This document shows positions 1-9,650 of a stretch of DNA of 64,000 bases, one piece after another; position 1 is the first letter of the stretch, and each line of letters opens with the position of its first letter. The DNA comes from Lachnospiraceae bacterium. GTDB lineage: Bacteria > Bacillota > Clostridia > Lachnospirales > Lachnospiraceae. The stretch covers positions 1 through 64,000 of the forward strand of contig JAFTQM010000025.1 of NCBI GenBank assembly GCA_017462755.1, given 5' to 3'. A program made the translations under genes and the position numbers. Under the pieces are notes generated by a model. The model did not search any database, was not told the DNA's origin, and worked only from the letters and a program-made list of their open reading frames with translations.

Positions 1-99
1 AAGAAGTTTATTGATGTTGATAATATTGTATTAAAGGGTGAGCATAACTATGAAAATATAATGTGTGCTATTCTTGCTACTAAGGTATATGGTGTTTCT
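1..99 (+). pseudogene. murD: MurD C-terminal fragment (chimeric end)
   Basis: Frame 1 from the first base reads as the ligase segment KGEHNYENIMCAILATKVYG, which resembles the G-x-HN-x-x-N motif of UDP-N-acetylmuramoylalanine-D-glutamate ligase (peptidoglycan precursor synthesis, cytoplasm). After about base 99 the frame loses all MurD likeness and becomes the antisense of the neighbouring minus-strand gene, ending in a stop near base 185. The stretch is clearly more AT-rich than the rest of the window. It is either a rearrangement breakpoint or a chimeric join at a contig end. The family call rests on one motif only. Confidence 0.5.
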
Positions 100-1355
100 C
101 CCGCCGTATCTGATTCGCTCTGCTCCTCTCCGGCTGCACCGGCAGTCGGTGTCACATCGCTTCCCAAAGCCTCATCGTTTTCCTGACTCGTTTCCCCTTC
201 CGTTTGCTCCGGTATCATAGTCGGTAATACTTCATCCTCCGTAATCTGCGGCTGCTGTTCCATATCCTGCGGAGGCGTTGTCTCGTCCTGTTCTTTGACT
301 CCGCTATTTCCTTCACCATTTTCTGCGCCAACCTCTTCCTGTGATTCCTTCTGTTTTCCGTCTTTTTCGGCATTGCTTTGATTTCCGAAGGTTTCCTGTG
401 CTAACGGCTCTTCAAAAATATTTGAGTTTCCTTCCGCAACCTGCTCCTGTCCCGGCTGCGCATCTTTACTTCCTTTCTCCGTTTCATCCTTTCCATCCGA
501 AAAATCCAACATCTGATTTAAGGTTTGTTCAAATCCCGCTAACCGCTCCTGATTGTATACGACTGCCGCTCCCATCATTACCGCAACCGCCGCGACGGCA
601 ATCCCGGTGGTATAAAAAAAACGTTCGCCTGTCTGTCCGCTTTTCCCACTGCGTTTCGCTACCGCATCAACCGTTTCAGCCTCTTCATTCGCATCCTTTC
701 TCTGTACTCCAAACTTTGCCCGCATCTGGCGCACTACCCGGTCATCCACCTCTTCCGTGGCACCGCCCTGTTTTTGAAAAATCATATAGCTCTGCATCTC
801 TTCGTTCTTTTCATAATATATGTAATAACCATTCTGCCTTGTCAGACTCCCCTCCTCATACCGGTAAATTTCTTCTTCCTTTTCCAAAAAGTCATACAGC
901 ATCAAAATTCGGTCGCTTCCCGCAAAATGATCCAAATGTATTTGCGTCAGCATTTCCTTTTCTTCCTCCATAAAGCTGGTGCCGCCATAAAACCAGCCCA
1001 CAATCTCTCCGTCCGGAAAATATTCCTTGATGTTCTCGTAAATATTTCCCCAGGTATCCCCGGTAATTTCGATTTTTCCATTTTGGCAGACATTCTTCAT
1101 TACCACACATCCGTATGCATATACATCCCTTGTATGCTCCGATTTTGCAAATTCCCCCACCAGAACAGCCGCACAGCGTCCGGAATAATCCTGCTCCGCC
1201 AGCCACCTGCTAAAGGTATAGACATAGTCCTCTATGTAAACTCGCAGATTACTCGTAAAATATCCTATCTGCCGCAAATTCTTCGGTATTTTTCTGCCCT
1301 CTGTCTGATACTCCGTTACCTGCGCTTCCGTACTATTATAAATATTTTCAACCAT
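48..1355 (-). CDS. Membrane-anchored JAB/LysM-type protein, C-terminus lost
   Basis: The first ~200 residues (IPKNLRQIG, a hydrophobic-acidic JAB-like fold, then YYIYYEKN) match a Clostridia family usually annotated as a LysM peptidoglycan-binding protein. One membrane helix follows at about residues 247-268, then a long acidic Gln/Glu/Thr-rich extracellular linker. A C-terminal LysM is expected in the family; here it is cut off after ETPYT, where the sequence changes into the antisense of the murD fragment. I chose the ATG at 1355 because a TTGACA-N16-TATGCT promoter lies at 1391-1418 and an AGGAG sits 9 bases upstream; the frame is open upstream to a GTG at 1532. The natural 3' end is therefore missing. 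Function is unknown, probably at the cell envelope. Confidence 0.6.
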   Translation of the reverse strand: MVENIYNSTEAQVTEYQTEGRKIPKNLRQIGYFTSNLRVYIEDYVYTFSRWLAEQDYSGRCAAVLVGEFAKSEHTRDVYAYGCVVMKNVCQNGKIEITGDTWGNIYENIKEYFPDGEIVGWFYGGTSFMEEEKEMLTQIHLDHFAGSDRILMLYDFLEKEEEIYRYEEGSLTRQNGYYIYYEKNEEMQSYMIFQKQGGATEEVDDRVVRQMRAKFGVQRKDANEEAETVDAVAKRSGKSGQTGERFFYTTGIAVAAVAVMMGAAVVYNQERLAGFEQTLNQMLDFSDGKDETEKGSKDAQPGQEQVAEGNSNIFEEPLAQETFGNQSNAEKDGKQKESQEEVGAENGEGNSGVKEQDETTPPQDMEQQPQITEDEVLPTMIPEQTEGETSQENDEALGSDVTPTAGAAGEEQSESDTAGETPYTLVARIAHIIFS

Positions 1356-1390
1356 CCGCTTATGCTCCTGTCCTTTTTTGAAGGTATCAT

Positions 1391-1418
1391 AGCATAGCGA
1401 ATTTAAAGATTTTGTCAA
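1391..1418 (-). promoter_or_regulatory. SigA-type promoter of the JAB/LysM gene
   Basis: On the minus strand TTGACA (1418-1413), 16 bases, then TATGCT (1396-1391). Predicted start of transcription is about 30 bases before the ATG at 1355, which supports that start over the upstream GTG at 1532. Confidence 0.5.
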
Positions 1419-1590
1419 AAACACTTCGTTATTCCTGCAAGTGACCGCAAAATCTGATGTATTCTCACACCAATCCCCATTTCTAGGCGGCTTGTCGCGA
1501 AGACCTTTCCAAATCCGTCCCTGCTGCGTCACTTTATTTCATATTTTTACATTCCTCCAAGTCTTTCCTTCGCATATGATTATTTTCAAT

Positions 1591-1619
1591 GTCTATTTCT
1601 TACAATCCAGGCAATACTT
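1591..1619 (+). promoter_or_regulatory. Possible SigF-like promoter of yyaC
   Basis: GGCAATACTT at 1610-1619 fits the GGNRANANTW -10 consensus of forespore sigma F. An imperfect GTCTA lies 14 bases upstream, closer than usual. In Bacillus subtilis yyaC is a forespore gene, which makes this plausible, but the -35 match is poor. Confidence 0.3.
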
Positions 1620-1646
1620 AGAATAAACGATGTAGAAAGGGATTTC

Positions 1647-2273
1647 ATGCAGAATATGCAAAAAGAAAAAAAGATTTTTTATTTTAATACAAAGGATAAA
1701 TATGCTTCCTTTGAATTTGGTGATACTCTTTACCGCCTGTTGCAAAAACATTATAACTCGGCACGACCACTGATTTTTTTGTGCATCGGCTCTGACCGCG
1801 CCACCGGTGATTGCCTCGGTCCATTGCTCGGACACAAGCTGCACAGCAGTCTCTACGACTCTGCCTTTCATGTATACGGCACTCTGCAGGAACCAGTTCA
1901 CGCCAGAAATCTGTCAGAAACCTTAGACATGATTCATCACTCCCATCACAACCCATTTATCATCGCTGTGGATGCTTCTCTGGGAAAATCGAATCACATC
2001 GGCTATTATACCGTAGGAGAAGGCGCACTCAAACCGGGAGCCGGCGTTGACAAAGAGCTTCCCTGCGTCGGAGACCTCTGTATTACCGGTATTGTCAATA
2101 TGTCCGGTCTGTTGGATCATATGCTTTTACAAACCACCCGGCTGCAAATCGTCATGTCCCTAACGGACCAGATCTATGCCGGTATCAACTACTGTATCCG
2201 TCGGCAATTACGCAGCCATCGTGCTCAAATCGGAAGCTCCGTTGCTTTCCCTTTAAAACAATATGAGCTGTAA
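1647..2273 (+). CDS. yyaC: Spore protease YyaC (DUF1256)
   Basis: The 208-residue protein carries the YyaC/GPR-like fold signatures: FLCIGSDRATGDCLGPLLG near residues 44-62, then FIIAVDASLG, GALKPGAG and the cluster CVGDLCITGIVN. The family is sporulation-specific and related to the germination protease GPR, acting in or on the developing forespore; its substrate is not firmly established. The start has GAAAGGG six bases upstream. It is one of few plus-strand genes here, divergent from the JAB/LysM gene and convergent with recR, with only eight bases between the stops. The full family length is present. Confidence 0.85.
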   Translation: MQNMQKEKKIFYFNTKDKYASFEFGDTLYRLLQKHYNSARPLIFLCIGSDRATGDCLGPLLGHKLHSSLYDSAFHVYGTLQEPVHARNLSETLDMIHHSHHNPFIIAVDASLGKSNHIGYYTVGEGALKPGAGVDKELPCVGDLCITGIVNMSGLLDHMLLQTTRLQIVMSLTDQIYAGINYCIRRQLRSHRAQIGSSVAFPLKQYEL

Positions 2274-2290
2274 GAGAAATCTTACAGCTC
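2265..2290. terminator. Perfect hairpin holding both convergent stop codons
   Basis: An 11-bp perfect stem with a GAAA loop. The TAA of yyaC lies in the left arm and the stop of recR in the right arm. No T-run follows on either strand, so it may protect 3' ends rather than end transcription alone. Confidence 0.5.
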
Positions 2291-2878
2291 AGTTCTTCCA
2301 TCAAGTGCTCGAAGCAAGGTTACTTCGTCAATATATTCCAAGTCGCCGCCCACCGGCACTCCGCTGGCAATCCGCGTCACCCTAATTCCCGCAGGCTTTA
2401 CCAGCTTACTGATATACATTGCCGTAGCTTCGCCCTCCAGACTGGAGTTCGTCGCTATAATAACCTCATCCACCTCGCCCTGCAAACGCAAAAGCAATTC
2501 CTTTAAGCGGATGTCCGCCGGACCGATTCCAAGCATCGGAGAAATCGCTCCATGCAACACATGATACACACCCTCATACTTTCCGGTTTTCTCATATGCC
2601 GCCAAATCTCTGGTATTTTCCACCACCATTATTGTCTTATGATTTCTCTTCGGACTTGCACAAATCGGACAGATGTCGCCATCCGTCAACGTACAACAGC
2701 TCTTGCAATAGCGAATGTTCTTTTTCGCAGATACCATTGCCGATGAAAGCTTATTTACCTGCTCCTCCGGCATATTGATAATATGAAATGCCAGCCGCTG
2801 CGCGGTTTTAGAACCAATTCCCGGCAATCTTGCCAGCTCTTCTATTAAATTACTAATCTGACTACTGTAATAGTCCAC
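2282..2878 (-). CDS. recR: Recombination mediator RecR
   Basis: A 198-residue RecR of normal length. The N-terminal helix-hairpin-helix reads [16 protein letters not shown] (about residues 14-29). The four-cysteine zinc finger [16 protein letters not shown] is at about 57-72, followed by a Toprim domain ([10 protein letters not shown], then [12 protein letters not shown]). RecR loads RecA on gapped DNA with RecO and RecF in the cytoplasm. It starts at GTG with GGAGA nearby and is the last gene of the classical dnaX-ebfC-recR cluster. Confidence 0.96.
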   Translation of the reverse strand: MDYYSSQISNLIEELARLPGIGSKTAQRLAFHIINMPEEQVNKLSSAMVSAKKNIRYCKSCCTLTDGDICPICASPKRNHKTIMVVENTRDLAAYEKTGKYEGVYHVLHGAISPMLGIGPADIRLKELLLRLQGEVDEVIIATNSSLEGEATAMYISKLVKPAGIRVTRIASGVPVGGDLEYIDEVTLLRALDGRTEL

Positions 2879-2966
2879 GTTTCTTTCTCCGTTTCCTGTC
2901 AGTTATCAAACAAAATTCTTGCTTCTCTTTTCAGCTTCCAAAAAGCCCAAATAAAGCATTGCTTTC

Positions 2967-3317
2967 CTAGAACAGGCCGCCCAAATTGCCCAATCCGCCG
3001 GCAATCGAATTCATCATTGCAGCGGATTCCTCTTCCATCTTTCTCAGTGCTTCGTTTGTTGCCGCCATAATCAAATCCTGCAGCATCTCGATATCATCCG
3101 GATCTACTACCTCCGGTGCCAGAGTTACCTCTGTAATCTCCTTCTTTCCGGATACCTTAATGGTTACCGCACCGCCACCGGCACTTGCTTCCCAGACCTT
3201 CTCTTCCATCTCCTTGGTCTTTTCTTCCATCTGCTTCTGCATTCTCTGTGCCTGCTTCATCAGATTGTTCATATTGCCCGGCATTGCTCCGCCAGGGAAT
3301 CCTCCTCTTTTTGCCAT
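2967..3317 (-). CDS. ebfC: YbaB/EbfC nucleoid-associated protein
   Basis: A 116-residue protein with the YbaB/EbfC pattern: an N-terminal Gly/Met-rich tail, a long helix ([20 protein letters not shown]), a beta core with [14 protein letters not shown], and the [13 protein letters not shown] helix. The family forms dimers that bind DNA. It sits 20 bases downstream of dnaX and upstream of recR, the conserved bacterial order. An AGAGAGGA ribosome site precedes the ATG. Confidence 0.93.
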   Translation of the reverse strand: MAKRGGFPGGAMPGNMNNLMKQAQRMQKQMEEKTKEMEEKVWEASAGGGAVTIKVSGKKEITEVTLAPEVVDPDDIEMLQDLIMAATNEALRKMEEESAAMMNSIAGGLGNLGGLF

Positions 3318-3337
3318 AATTAAAATCCTCTCTTTCT

Positions 3338-4921
3338 TTATTCATCCTCATATTCAATCGGGATATTTTTTATGATTTTTGTTAAATCCGGAAAAGCTCC
3401 GGTCTCCGGTCCGTCCTCGCCGGTCAGCACTGTTCGAACCTCAATCTCTTTTCCGATTACCTGCTCTACCGCATGCTTAATATCGCTCAAGTGCGTACCG
3501 GACTCGATTAATTGCCGGTCTACTGCATGGTCGAACACCAAGATGAGCTGGTTGTCCGCTCCCGGTGAGGGCTTTGCAGAAATCAGCACCGTCCGAACCA
3601 GCTGTGGCAGCTTCTGTAAAATCAGCCCCCACTTTCCTGCAATCGCCTTCATATCCTCAGTCAATGCCTTTTCCAGCACCACTCTGGCTTCCTCCGAAAC
3701 CTGTTCCGGCTCCTTCTTCTTTTCCGCTGCCTTTACTGCCGCTTCCGAAGCATACATGGAAAGCTCGCCGTTTTCCAGACGCTCTTCCATCTTTCTTAAC
3801 CGCTCTGCCAAAGACGTATAATCGGTTTCCATCTCCGGACAGCACAGCTTGACCAGCGCCACCTCTATTATCACACGCTTTTGTGTTGCATACTTAATCT
3901 GATTGGATAATTCCGAGAAAATACGAATATATCGTATCAGCGCCTCTCCTTCCATTGCCTCTGCTTCATGCCGCAGCAGCTTCAGCTGGTCTGCCGAGAC
4001 CTCCAACAAATCTTCCATTTCTCCGGACACTCTGAGCAAAAGCAAATTGCGCAAATACCATGTAAAATCGACGGTAAACTGCCCCAAATCTCTTCCTGCA
4101 TATACTACCTCATCCAGCAGCTTTATGCAATCCGAAACGGAATTTTTGCGGATGTAACGCAACAATCTCGCAAATACCTCGATATCCACATTTCCCAAAA
4201 CCTCCAACACATCCTCGTATTGTAAGGTTTTTTCCGGATAAAATGCAATACATTGATCCAAGAGGCTAAGCGCATCTCGCAACGCACCATCTGCCATTCT
4301 GGCGATATAGCGCAGCGCCTTATCCTCTGCCTGCAGCTGCTCCGCCGTCATCAGTTCCTGCAGACGCTCCGTAATACACTCTACCGTAATACGTTTAAAA
4401 TCATACCGCTGACAACGGGAAAGAATCGTAATAGGTATCTTATGCACCTCCGTCGTCGCCAGAATAAACATTGCATATGCCGGCGGCTCCTCTAAGGTTT
4501 TCAGCAGTGCATTGAATGCCCCGCCGGAAAGCATATGAACCTCATCAATAATGTATACTTTGTATTTTCCTGCAGTCGGCGAATATTTGACCTCATCCAC
4601 AATTTCTCTGATGTTGTCCACACCATTGTTTGAAGCTGCATCAATCTCAATCACATTCATTGAAACACCTTCATTGATTGCACGGCATGTCATACATTCA
4701 TTGCACGGACTACCATTCTGCGGATTTTCACAATTCACTGCCCGCGCCAGAATCTTGGCAATCGTCGTCTTACCGGTTCCCCGTGTCCCGCAAAAAAGAT
4801 ACGCATGACCGGTTCGTTCCGTTTTAATCTGGTTGCGCAGTGTTGTCACGATTGCTTCCTGCCCCTTTACCTCATCAAAGGTATTCGGCCGAAACTTTCG
4901 ATACAATGCCACATATGACAT
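3338..4921 (-). CDS. dnaX: DNA polymerase III subunit gamma/tau
   Basis: Clamp-loader ATPase of the replicative polymerase. The Walker A box GTRGTGKT is at residues 45-52. The zinc site ([16 protein letters not shown]), Walker B IIDEVHML and sensor [10 protein letters not shown] follow in order, then the collar domain and a poorly conserved C-terminal tail rich in Glu and Lys that would bind the polymerase. The start at 4921 ([12 protein letters not shown]) follows GGAGG by five bases; an ATG five codons upstream is less well placed. At 527 residues it is of normal Firmicutes length. It begins the dnaX-ebfC-recR cluster. Confidence 0.96.
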   Translation of the reverse strand: MSYVALYRKFRPNTFDEVKGQEAIVTTLRNQIKTERTGHAYLFCGTRGTGKTTIAKILARAVNCENPQNGSPCNECMTCRAINEGVSMNVIEIDAASNNGVDNIREIVDEVKYSPTAGKYKVYIIDEVHMLSGGAFNALLKTLEEPPAYAMFILATTEVHKIPITILSRCQRYDFKRITVECITERLQELMTAEQLQAEDKALRYIARMADGALRDALSLLDQCIAFYPEKTLQYEDVLEVLGNVDIEVFARLLRYIRKNSVSDCIKLLDEVVYAGRDLGQFTVDFTWYLRNLLLLRVSGEMEDLLEVSADQLKLLRHEAEAMEGEALIRYIRIFSELSNQIKYATQKRVIIEVALVKLCCPEMETDYTSLAERLRKMEERLENGELSMYASEAAVKAAEKKKEPEQVSEEARVVLEKALTEDMKAIAGKWGLILQKLPQLVRTVLISAKPSPGADNQLILVFDHAVDRQLIESGTHLSDIKHAVEQVIGKEIEVRTVLTGEDGPETGAFPDLTKIIKNIPIEYEDE

Positions 4922-4949
4922 ACTAACCTCCATCAAGAGGGATTTACTC

Positions 4950-5216
4950 CTAATCCTCTTCTATTACCTGAATTTCTAAAAAATCAAAATCTATTGTATC
5001 AATAAAATTGTCCTGTGTAAACCTTGTCTTATCATGTTTCTTAAAATCTTCCACGGTTGCATCCAGCCATATCGGCTTCGATAAATCAAATTCCATGCAG
5101 ATTTCTTCCACCGCTGCAAATATCTTATGTGTTCTGGTCATATCGTTATCATTGCAAACAACCATATCCCGTAGCATATGATTGTCCTTCCATACCTTTG
5201 CCCACAATCGAAACAT
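4950..5216 (-). CDS. Conserved hypothetical protein, 88 aa
   Basis: I do not recognise a named family. The product (start MFRLWAKVW) is mixed alpha/beta and acidic at the end (DFLEIQVIEED). The sequence TRTHKIFAAVEEICMEFDL suggests a small cytoplasmic fold. The ATG at 5216 has a GGAGG six bases upstream, far better than the start 16 codons earlier. It lies between the flavodoxin-SCP2 gene (13 bases downstream of that stop) and dnaX, so is probably co-transcribed with both. Confidence 0.7.
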   Translation of the reverse strand: MFRLWAKVWKDNHMLRDMVVCNDNDMTRTHKIFAAVEEICMEFDLSKPIWLDATVEDFKKHDKTRFTQDNFIDTIDFDFLEIQVIEED

Positions 5217-5229
5217 TTTTTCCTCCAAA

Positions 5230-6240
5230 TCACGCAAGAATATTAAAGGTAAACAGACGGTCAAAGGTACGCAGATTCTTCAAATCTCCACCACAAATCA
5301 AATCTCCCGACATAAACGCTCCCTGAAAGGTCAGTCTGCCGTTCACAATCCTGTTCATAACCTCACGCGTGGTCTTTGCTGCTACATCCACCTCTGATTT
5401 GTCTCTTTCACCATAATAACAGCGCAGAACATCACCCTTAATATCAATTACCAGCTTTTTATCCACGTCAGTAAAGTAAATCGTATATACTGCCTTAAAA
5501 TCTCTGCCCTGCGGACAGAAATTGTCCCGGAAATTCTTTTCAAATTCATAGCGCTCTTCCGACGCACCGCTTCCCATCATGCCCTTAAACAGCTCGGTCA
5601 GCTCCTCGATATCCTTCTTCTGCTTCTGTACTCTTGCATCATCTGATACATAACGCGACAGCTGCTCACTTTCCTGTGGTGTCAGGTCAATCGGCTGACT
5701 CACCGGAATGCTGCAGCGTACCATGTAATTGCTGCTCGGCATCAGCTTACCCTTTTGGTGGATAATCCGGTAAAAATCCTCCGTCTTTTTCTCAATAATC
5801 TTCCGATAAACCGGCGCTGTTTCAAATTCTGCCTGATTTTCTACAAAAGCCGTAATACCCTCTGCCGTCAGACCGCCCAGTGTTTCCCATGCGCGGAGCA
5901 AATGTCCTTCTGCTTCTCTCTCTCCATAAGTATTTGCAATAACGACCGGCATCATGTAAATGCTCTTAAGCTTTTCTTTGTCCGCATAAAGCCAGCAGGC
6001 ATCCAGAAACTGCTGCATATAGCCGCCAATGCCGAACCATTCTACATTAACCGCCAGCACAATACCGTCCGCTTCCTTTAATGTGTTTGACAATACCGTA
6101 ATACTGTTCTTTTGCTCATAAAGATTGTATCTGGTTACCTGAACACGAAGCTCCTCCAATACACCGGTAATCGTATTCATCGCATAAATCGTAGGGTCTT
6201 CAATCAATCCTCTGCCGCCATAATATATATTAACCTTCAT
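5230..6240 (-). CDS. NAD(P)H:FMN reductase-like flavodoxin fold with C-terminal SCP2 domain
   Basis: The first ~170 residues resemble the NADPH-dependent FMN reductase/flavodoxin fold: [10 protein letters not shown] at the start, ADGIVLAVNVEWFGIGGYMQQFLDACW in the middle, then VVIANTYGEREAEG. The last ~100 residues look like an SCP2 sterol/lipid-carrier domain (VYTIYFTDVDKKLVIDI, then GAFMSGDLICGGDL). Such fusions occur in Clostridia; the substrate is unknown. Its start overlaps the end of the rhomboid gene by 11 bases, indicating coupled translation. An acidic helical segment (residues ~195-240) links the halves. Confidence 0.72.
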   Translation of the reverse strand: MKVNIYYGGRGLIEDPTIYAMNTITGVLEELRVQVTRYNLYEQKNSITVLSNTLKEADGIVLAVNVEWFGIGGYMQQFLDACWLYADKEKLKSIYMMPVVIANTYGEREAEGHLLRAWETLGGLTAEGITAFVENQAEFETAPVYRKIIEKKTEDFYRIIHQKGKLMPSSNYMVRCSIPVSQPIDLTPQESEQLSRYVSDDARVQKQKKDIEELTELFKGMMGSGASEERYEFEKNFRDNFCPQGRDFKAVYTIYFTDVDKKLVIDIKGDVLRCYYGERDKSEVDVAAKTTREVMNRIVNGRLTFQGAFMSGDLICGGDLKNLRTFDRLFTFNILA

Positions 6241-7276
6241 CGCAATCCCTCTTCTTTCCGACCGCTGGTCTGCGGTAAATTAGTAATGCCAAAACAAAGC
6301 CTGCTACCAGTCCTCCGATGTGTGCCGCGTTGTCCACACCCTGACTGGTAAAGCCGCCGTAAAGACTAAGCAAAATAAACAATAGCATCTGTCTGCCCGT
6401 CAAATCTGCTACCTTACCGCGGTTCAGCAGAATCACCGCCGCCATCGCGCCTACCGCACCAAAAATCGCTCCGGAAGCACCAACGCAGCTGATTTCCCGC
6501 TCAATAAAAGTATTATAACCCATCGAGGTAATCCCCGCAAGAATTCCCGTGGCAAAATAAACAAAAAGATATTTACGGCTTCCAAGCAGCTGCTCTAATT
6601 TATTGCCGATAAAAAACAAGATCAGCATATTGTTAAACAGATGCTCCGCACCACCATGCAAAAACATGTAGGACAACAGGCGATAATATTCCTTTTCCTC
6701 CAATACCAGCCTTGCCCGCAATGCTCCCCGCACCAGCAGGGATGTATTTCCCTGACTGTAAATCATCCATTCGCATATCAAAAATATCAGCACATTGCAG
6801 ACAACCAGCGCAAGATTCCCATAAGACCATTTCCTGTTTTGCCGTTTCCTTGTCTCTCCGATGCCCGATACCTGCAAATACCAGCAATGCATCTGCTGCT
6901 CCAACGGCTTACGAATCCCGCAAAAATCACCGCTCTGATCCTCAAATAGCATGAGCTGCCCCGAAAGAGCATTCCATATCCAGTACTTTTCACCTTCCCG
7001 AAACAAATGTCTGCCGCTTTGCGGGTCCTCGGTCACTACCAAACTCAGCATCTCCTGTTGCGGCATCCCTGCAAGAAAAAAGTGTTCTCGAATCTGCTGT
7101 CGAATATGCTCCTGCTGCGCCTCCGTCACTTCCTGACGCTCCGGGAAATAATAAACCGTCAGAATATTACAACAGCCCTCCTGCTCCCGAAAGTATATTT
7201 TTATCCCGCCTACATTCACTTCAATCCGATTAAAATGCCAGGAGGCTATCAGCTTATCTAACTGCTCCTCTATCAT
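6230..7276 (-). CDS. Rhomboid family intramembrane serine protease
   Basis: A soluble N-terminal region of ~150 residues is followed by six or seven membrane helices. The rhomboid signatures are visible: [10 protein letters not shown] (loop and helix 2), the serine motif [10 protein letters not shown], and the histidine motif [12 protein letters not shown]. Together these give the Ser-His dyad of an active protease that cleaves membrane proteins within the bilayer. The ATG follows GGAGG and overlaps the 3' end of glpK by 23 bases. The N-terminal domain has no match I can name; it may gate or recruit substrate. Confidence 0.88.
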   Translation of the reverse strand: MIEEQLDKLIASWHFNRIEVNVGGIKIYFREQEGCCNILTVYYFPERQEVTEAQQEHIRQQIREHFFLAGMPQQEMLSLVVTEDPQSGRHLFREGEKYWIWNALSGQLMLFEDQSGDFCGIRKPLEQQMHCWYLQVSGIGETRKRQNRKWSYGNLALVVCNVLIFLICEWMIYSQGNTSLLVRGALRARLVLEEKEYYRLLSYMFLHGGAEHLFNNMLILFFIGNKLEQLLGSRKYLFVYFATGILAGITSMGYNTFIEREISCVGASGAIFGAVGAMAAVILLNRGKVADLTGRQMLLFILLSLYGGFTSQGVDNAAHIGGLVAGFVLALLIYRRPAVGKKRDCDEG

Positions 7277-8774
7277 CTCTGTCCTCCGCCCACGCTAACG
7301 CACAACGCACTGCTCTTTGCCAGCCCTTCAGCTTTTCCGTCCGCTTATCCTGTGCAAGCTGCGGCAAGAAGGTTCGATCTAATACCCAGTTCTCACGAAT
7401 TTCCTCAATGCCGTTCCAATAACCGGTCGCAATTCCTGCCAGATATGCCGCTCCCAACGCCGTTGTTTCTATACACTTCGGTCTGTGTACAATCGTATCT
7501 AAAATATCCGATTGGAACTGCATCAGAAAATTATTCGCACTGGCACCGCCATCCACCCTAAGACTCTTTATGGAGATGCCGGAATCCTGTTCCATTGCCC
7601 GCAACACATCATTGGTCTGATATGCCAAAGATTCCAATGTTGCACGAATCATATGATTTCGATTGAAACCACGGGTAATACCTACAATAGTACCCCTTGC
7701 ATACGAATTCCAGTAAGGCGCACCGATTCCGGTAAATGCCGGCACCACATACACATCCGCCGTATCCTCTACTGCCATGGCGGCCGCCTCGGACTCCGCT
7801 GCTGACGGAATCAGCCCCTGCTCATCCCGCAGCCACTGAATTGCCGCTCCGGCCACAAAAATACTGCCCTCCAATGCGTAATTCGGCTTCTCTCCGGTGC
7901 TTGCCGCAATCGTCGTCAACAATCTATTCTTTGATTCGATTAACTTTTCTCCGGTATTCATAAGCAAGAAACAGCCGGTTCCATAGGTGTTTTTCACTTC
8001 TCCTGCCTCAAAGCAGCACTGTCCAAACAACGCCGCCTGCTGGTCTCCTGCTACTCCCGCAATCGGAATCTCTCCGCCGAACAATGCTGCATCCGTCATT
8101 CCGTACACACAGCTGGACGGCTTTACCTGCGGTAAAAGGCTCTCCGGTATTCCGAAATAATCCAGTATTTCTTTGTCCCAGCACAGCTTATGAATGTCAA
8201 AAAGCATCGTCCGCGAAGCATTGGTATAATCCGTCACATGCACTCTGCCCCGCGTCAAATTCCAAATCAACCAAGTATCTACCGTTCCAAACAACAATTC
8301 CCCGCGCTGTGCTGCTTCCATCGCGCCCGGTACCTGCTCCAACATCCATTTCAATTTGGTTGCCGAAAAATAAGCATCCGGAATCAGACCCGTCTTCTGA
8401 CGAATCTTTTCTTCCATGCCATCCTTCTTGAGCTGCTCTATCATATCCGCTGTTCGTCTGCACTGCCAGACAATCGCATTATAAATCGGCTGTCCGGTCT
8501 TCTTGTCCCAAACAAGCGTGGTCTCTCTTTGGTTTGTAATTCCGATTGCGCTGATTTCCTCTGCCGATGCTCCTATTTGCGCTAACGCTTCCACCGCTAC
8601 ACTAATCTGAGAGGACCAGATATCCATCGGATTATGCTCTACATAGCCTGCTTTCGGATAAATCTGCGGAAACTCCTTCTGCGCCACACTTGCAATGCTT
8701 CCATCCTTCCGAAACAAAATACACCGGGAACTGGTGGTACCCTGATCCAATGCCATTACATACTTTTTACCCAT
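7254..8774 (-). CDS. glpK: Glycerol kinase
   Basis: FGGY-family sugar kinase phosphorylating glycerol to glycerol 3-phosphate with ATP in the cytoplasm. The phosphate-binding start [14 protein letters not shown], the substrate motif [24 protein letters not shown] (split here only for description), [11 protein letters not shown] and the adenosine motif [15 protein letters not shown] are all present. The length of 506 residues is typical. I chose the ATG at 8774, preceded by AAGGAGG; the open frame reaches nine codons further to overlap the upstream gene. No glycerol facilitator or glpD lies in the window. Confidence 0.95.
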   Translation of the reverse strand: MGKKYVMALDQGTTSSRCILFRKDGSIASVAQKEFPQIYPKAGYVEHNPMDIWSSQISVAVEALAQIGASAEEISAIGITNQRETTLVWDKKTGQPIYNAIVWQCRRTADMIEQLKKDGMEEKIRQKTGLIPDAYFSATKLKWMLEQVPGAMEAAQRGELLFGTVDTWLIWNLTRGRVHVTDYTNASRTMLFDIHKLCWDKEILDYFGIPESLLPQVKPSSCVYGMTDAALFGGEIPIAGVAGDQQAALFGQCCFEAGEVKNTYGTGCFLLMNTGEKLIESKNRLLTTIAASTGEKPNYALEGSIFVAGAAIQWLRDEQGLIPSAAESEAAAMAVEDTADVYVVPAFTGIGAPYWNSYARGTIVGITRGFNRNHMIRATLESLAYQTNDVLRAMEQDSGISIKSLRVDGGASANNFLMQFQSDILDTIVHRPKCIETTALGAAYLAGIATGYWNGIEEIRENWVLDRTFLPQLAQDKRTEKLKGWQRAVRCALAWAEDRDDRGAVR

Positions 8775-8797
8775 CGTGCTTCGCCCTCCTTCAAATC

Positions 8798-9538
8798 TCA
8801 AACCTGATAAAACTCCGCTCCGTCCTCCAGTCTAAGGCAACCCAAGCGTCCCTCATTGCGCCCTCTTGCCAGATATGCACAGCCACAATCAATATTGATA
8901 CAGCCACTTCCGTGCCAAAATGCCATCGGCAGCTGCTCCTGATAGTGTATCGTCGGTGTATGTCCAAACACAACCGTACTACCCTCGTCAAAGCATTCCG
9001 TACCGTCAATTCTTTCCCACAAAACCTGTTTTTTTAGCGTCTCTGCTTCCTCCGGAATATCCGCCAAAGATTCTGTTGTAATCGTCTTATCCGTCCAAGC
9101 TTTTCCTGTATACGGATGCGCGTGTACCAAATAAAACTGCTTGCCATTGACCCTTACATCCGGCAAAAAGAGCGGACAGCTTTCCAAATAAGTAATCAGA
9201 CGCGCCTGTTCTTTATAATTCAGATTACAGAAAAAATCATGCGCTGTTACATCTCCGCCGTTTTGGCTCCAATGAAACATTCTTCGCTCATACTCTTCTC
9301 CGGAGAATTCTTCCAGCGTAACCACCGCAAGCATCATATCCTCATGATTTCCCAACAATAGAACAACATTGTCCCTCTGCATAAAATCCTGCAGCAGACG
9401 AATTCCATCCGGTCCCCGGTCAATCACATCTCCCAGCACATACAGCTTATCCTGTTCCGAAAACTGAATCTGCTCCAACATCTGCAAATATTCTTTATAT
9501 AAACCATGCAGGTCACTCATTACATATGTATAGCCCAT
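8798..9538 (-). CDS. Calcineurin-like metallophosphoesterase (PrpE/Ap4A hydrolase type)
   Basis: The 246-residue cytoplasmic enzyme has every metal ligand motif of the PPP-type phosphoesterases: DLHG (residues 9-12), GDVIDRG (36-42), LLGNHEDMM, the late LVHAHP and VFGHTP. This group includes protein Ser/Thr phosphatases and diadenosine tetraphosphatases; the exact substrate cannot be read here. It lies upstream of glpK with a 23-base gap. A promoter inside the end of the FHA gene (9622-9650) may drive it. Confidence 0.85.
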   Translation of the reverse strand: MGYTYVMSDLHGLYKEYLQMLEQIQFSEQDKLYVLGDVIDRGPDGIRLLQDFMQRDNVVLLLGNHEDMMLAVVTLEEFSGEEYERRMFHWSQNGGDVTAHDFFCNLNYKEQARLITYLESCPLFLPDVRVNGKQFYLVHAHPYTGKAWTDKTITTESLADIPEEAETLKKQVLWERIDGTECFDEGSTVVFGHTPTIHYQEQLPMAFWHGSGCINIDCGCAYLARGRNEGRLGCLRLEDGAEFYQV

Positions 9539-9621
9539 CTCCCGACCACCTTCTCTTTTCTGTCGGTTCGCTTTTTACTGCCATTTCCCATACTTTCCGG
9601 CATCACGAACAATCATAATTT

Positions 9622-9650
9622 ATTATAGTATATTTGAAGGCTTCGAGCAA
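9622..9650 (-). promoter_or_regulatory. Possible promoter for the phosphoesterase-glpK group
   Basis: TTGCTC-N17-TATAAT on the minus strand, overlapping the last codons and stop of the FHA gene. It would give a transcript with a leader of about 75 bases before the phosphoesterase ATG. Confidence 0.4.

Noticed and set aside
341..1397. Overlapping plus-strand frames of about 200 codons
   Set aside because: They are antisense to the JAB/LysM gene, have no ribosome site and odd composition.
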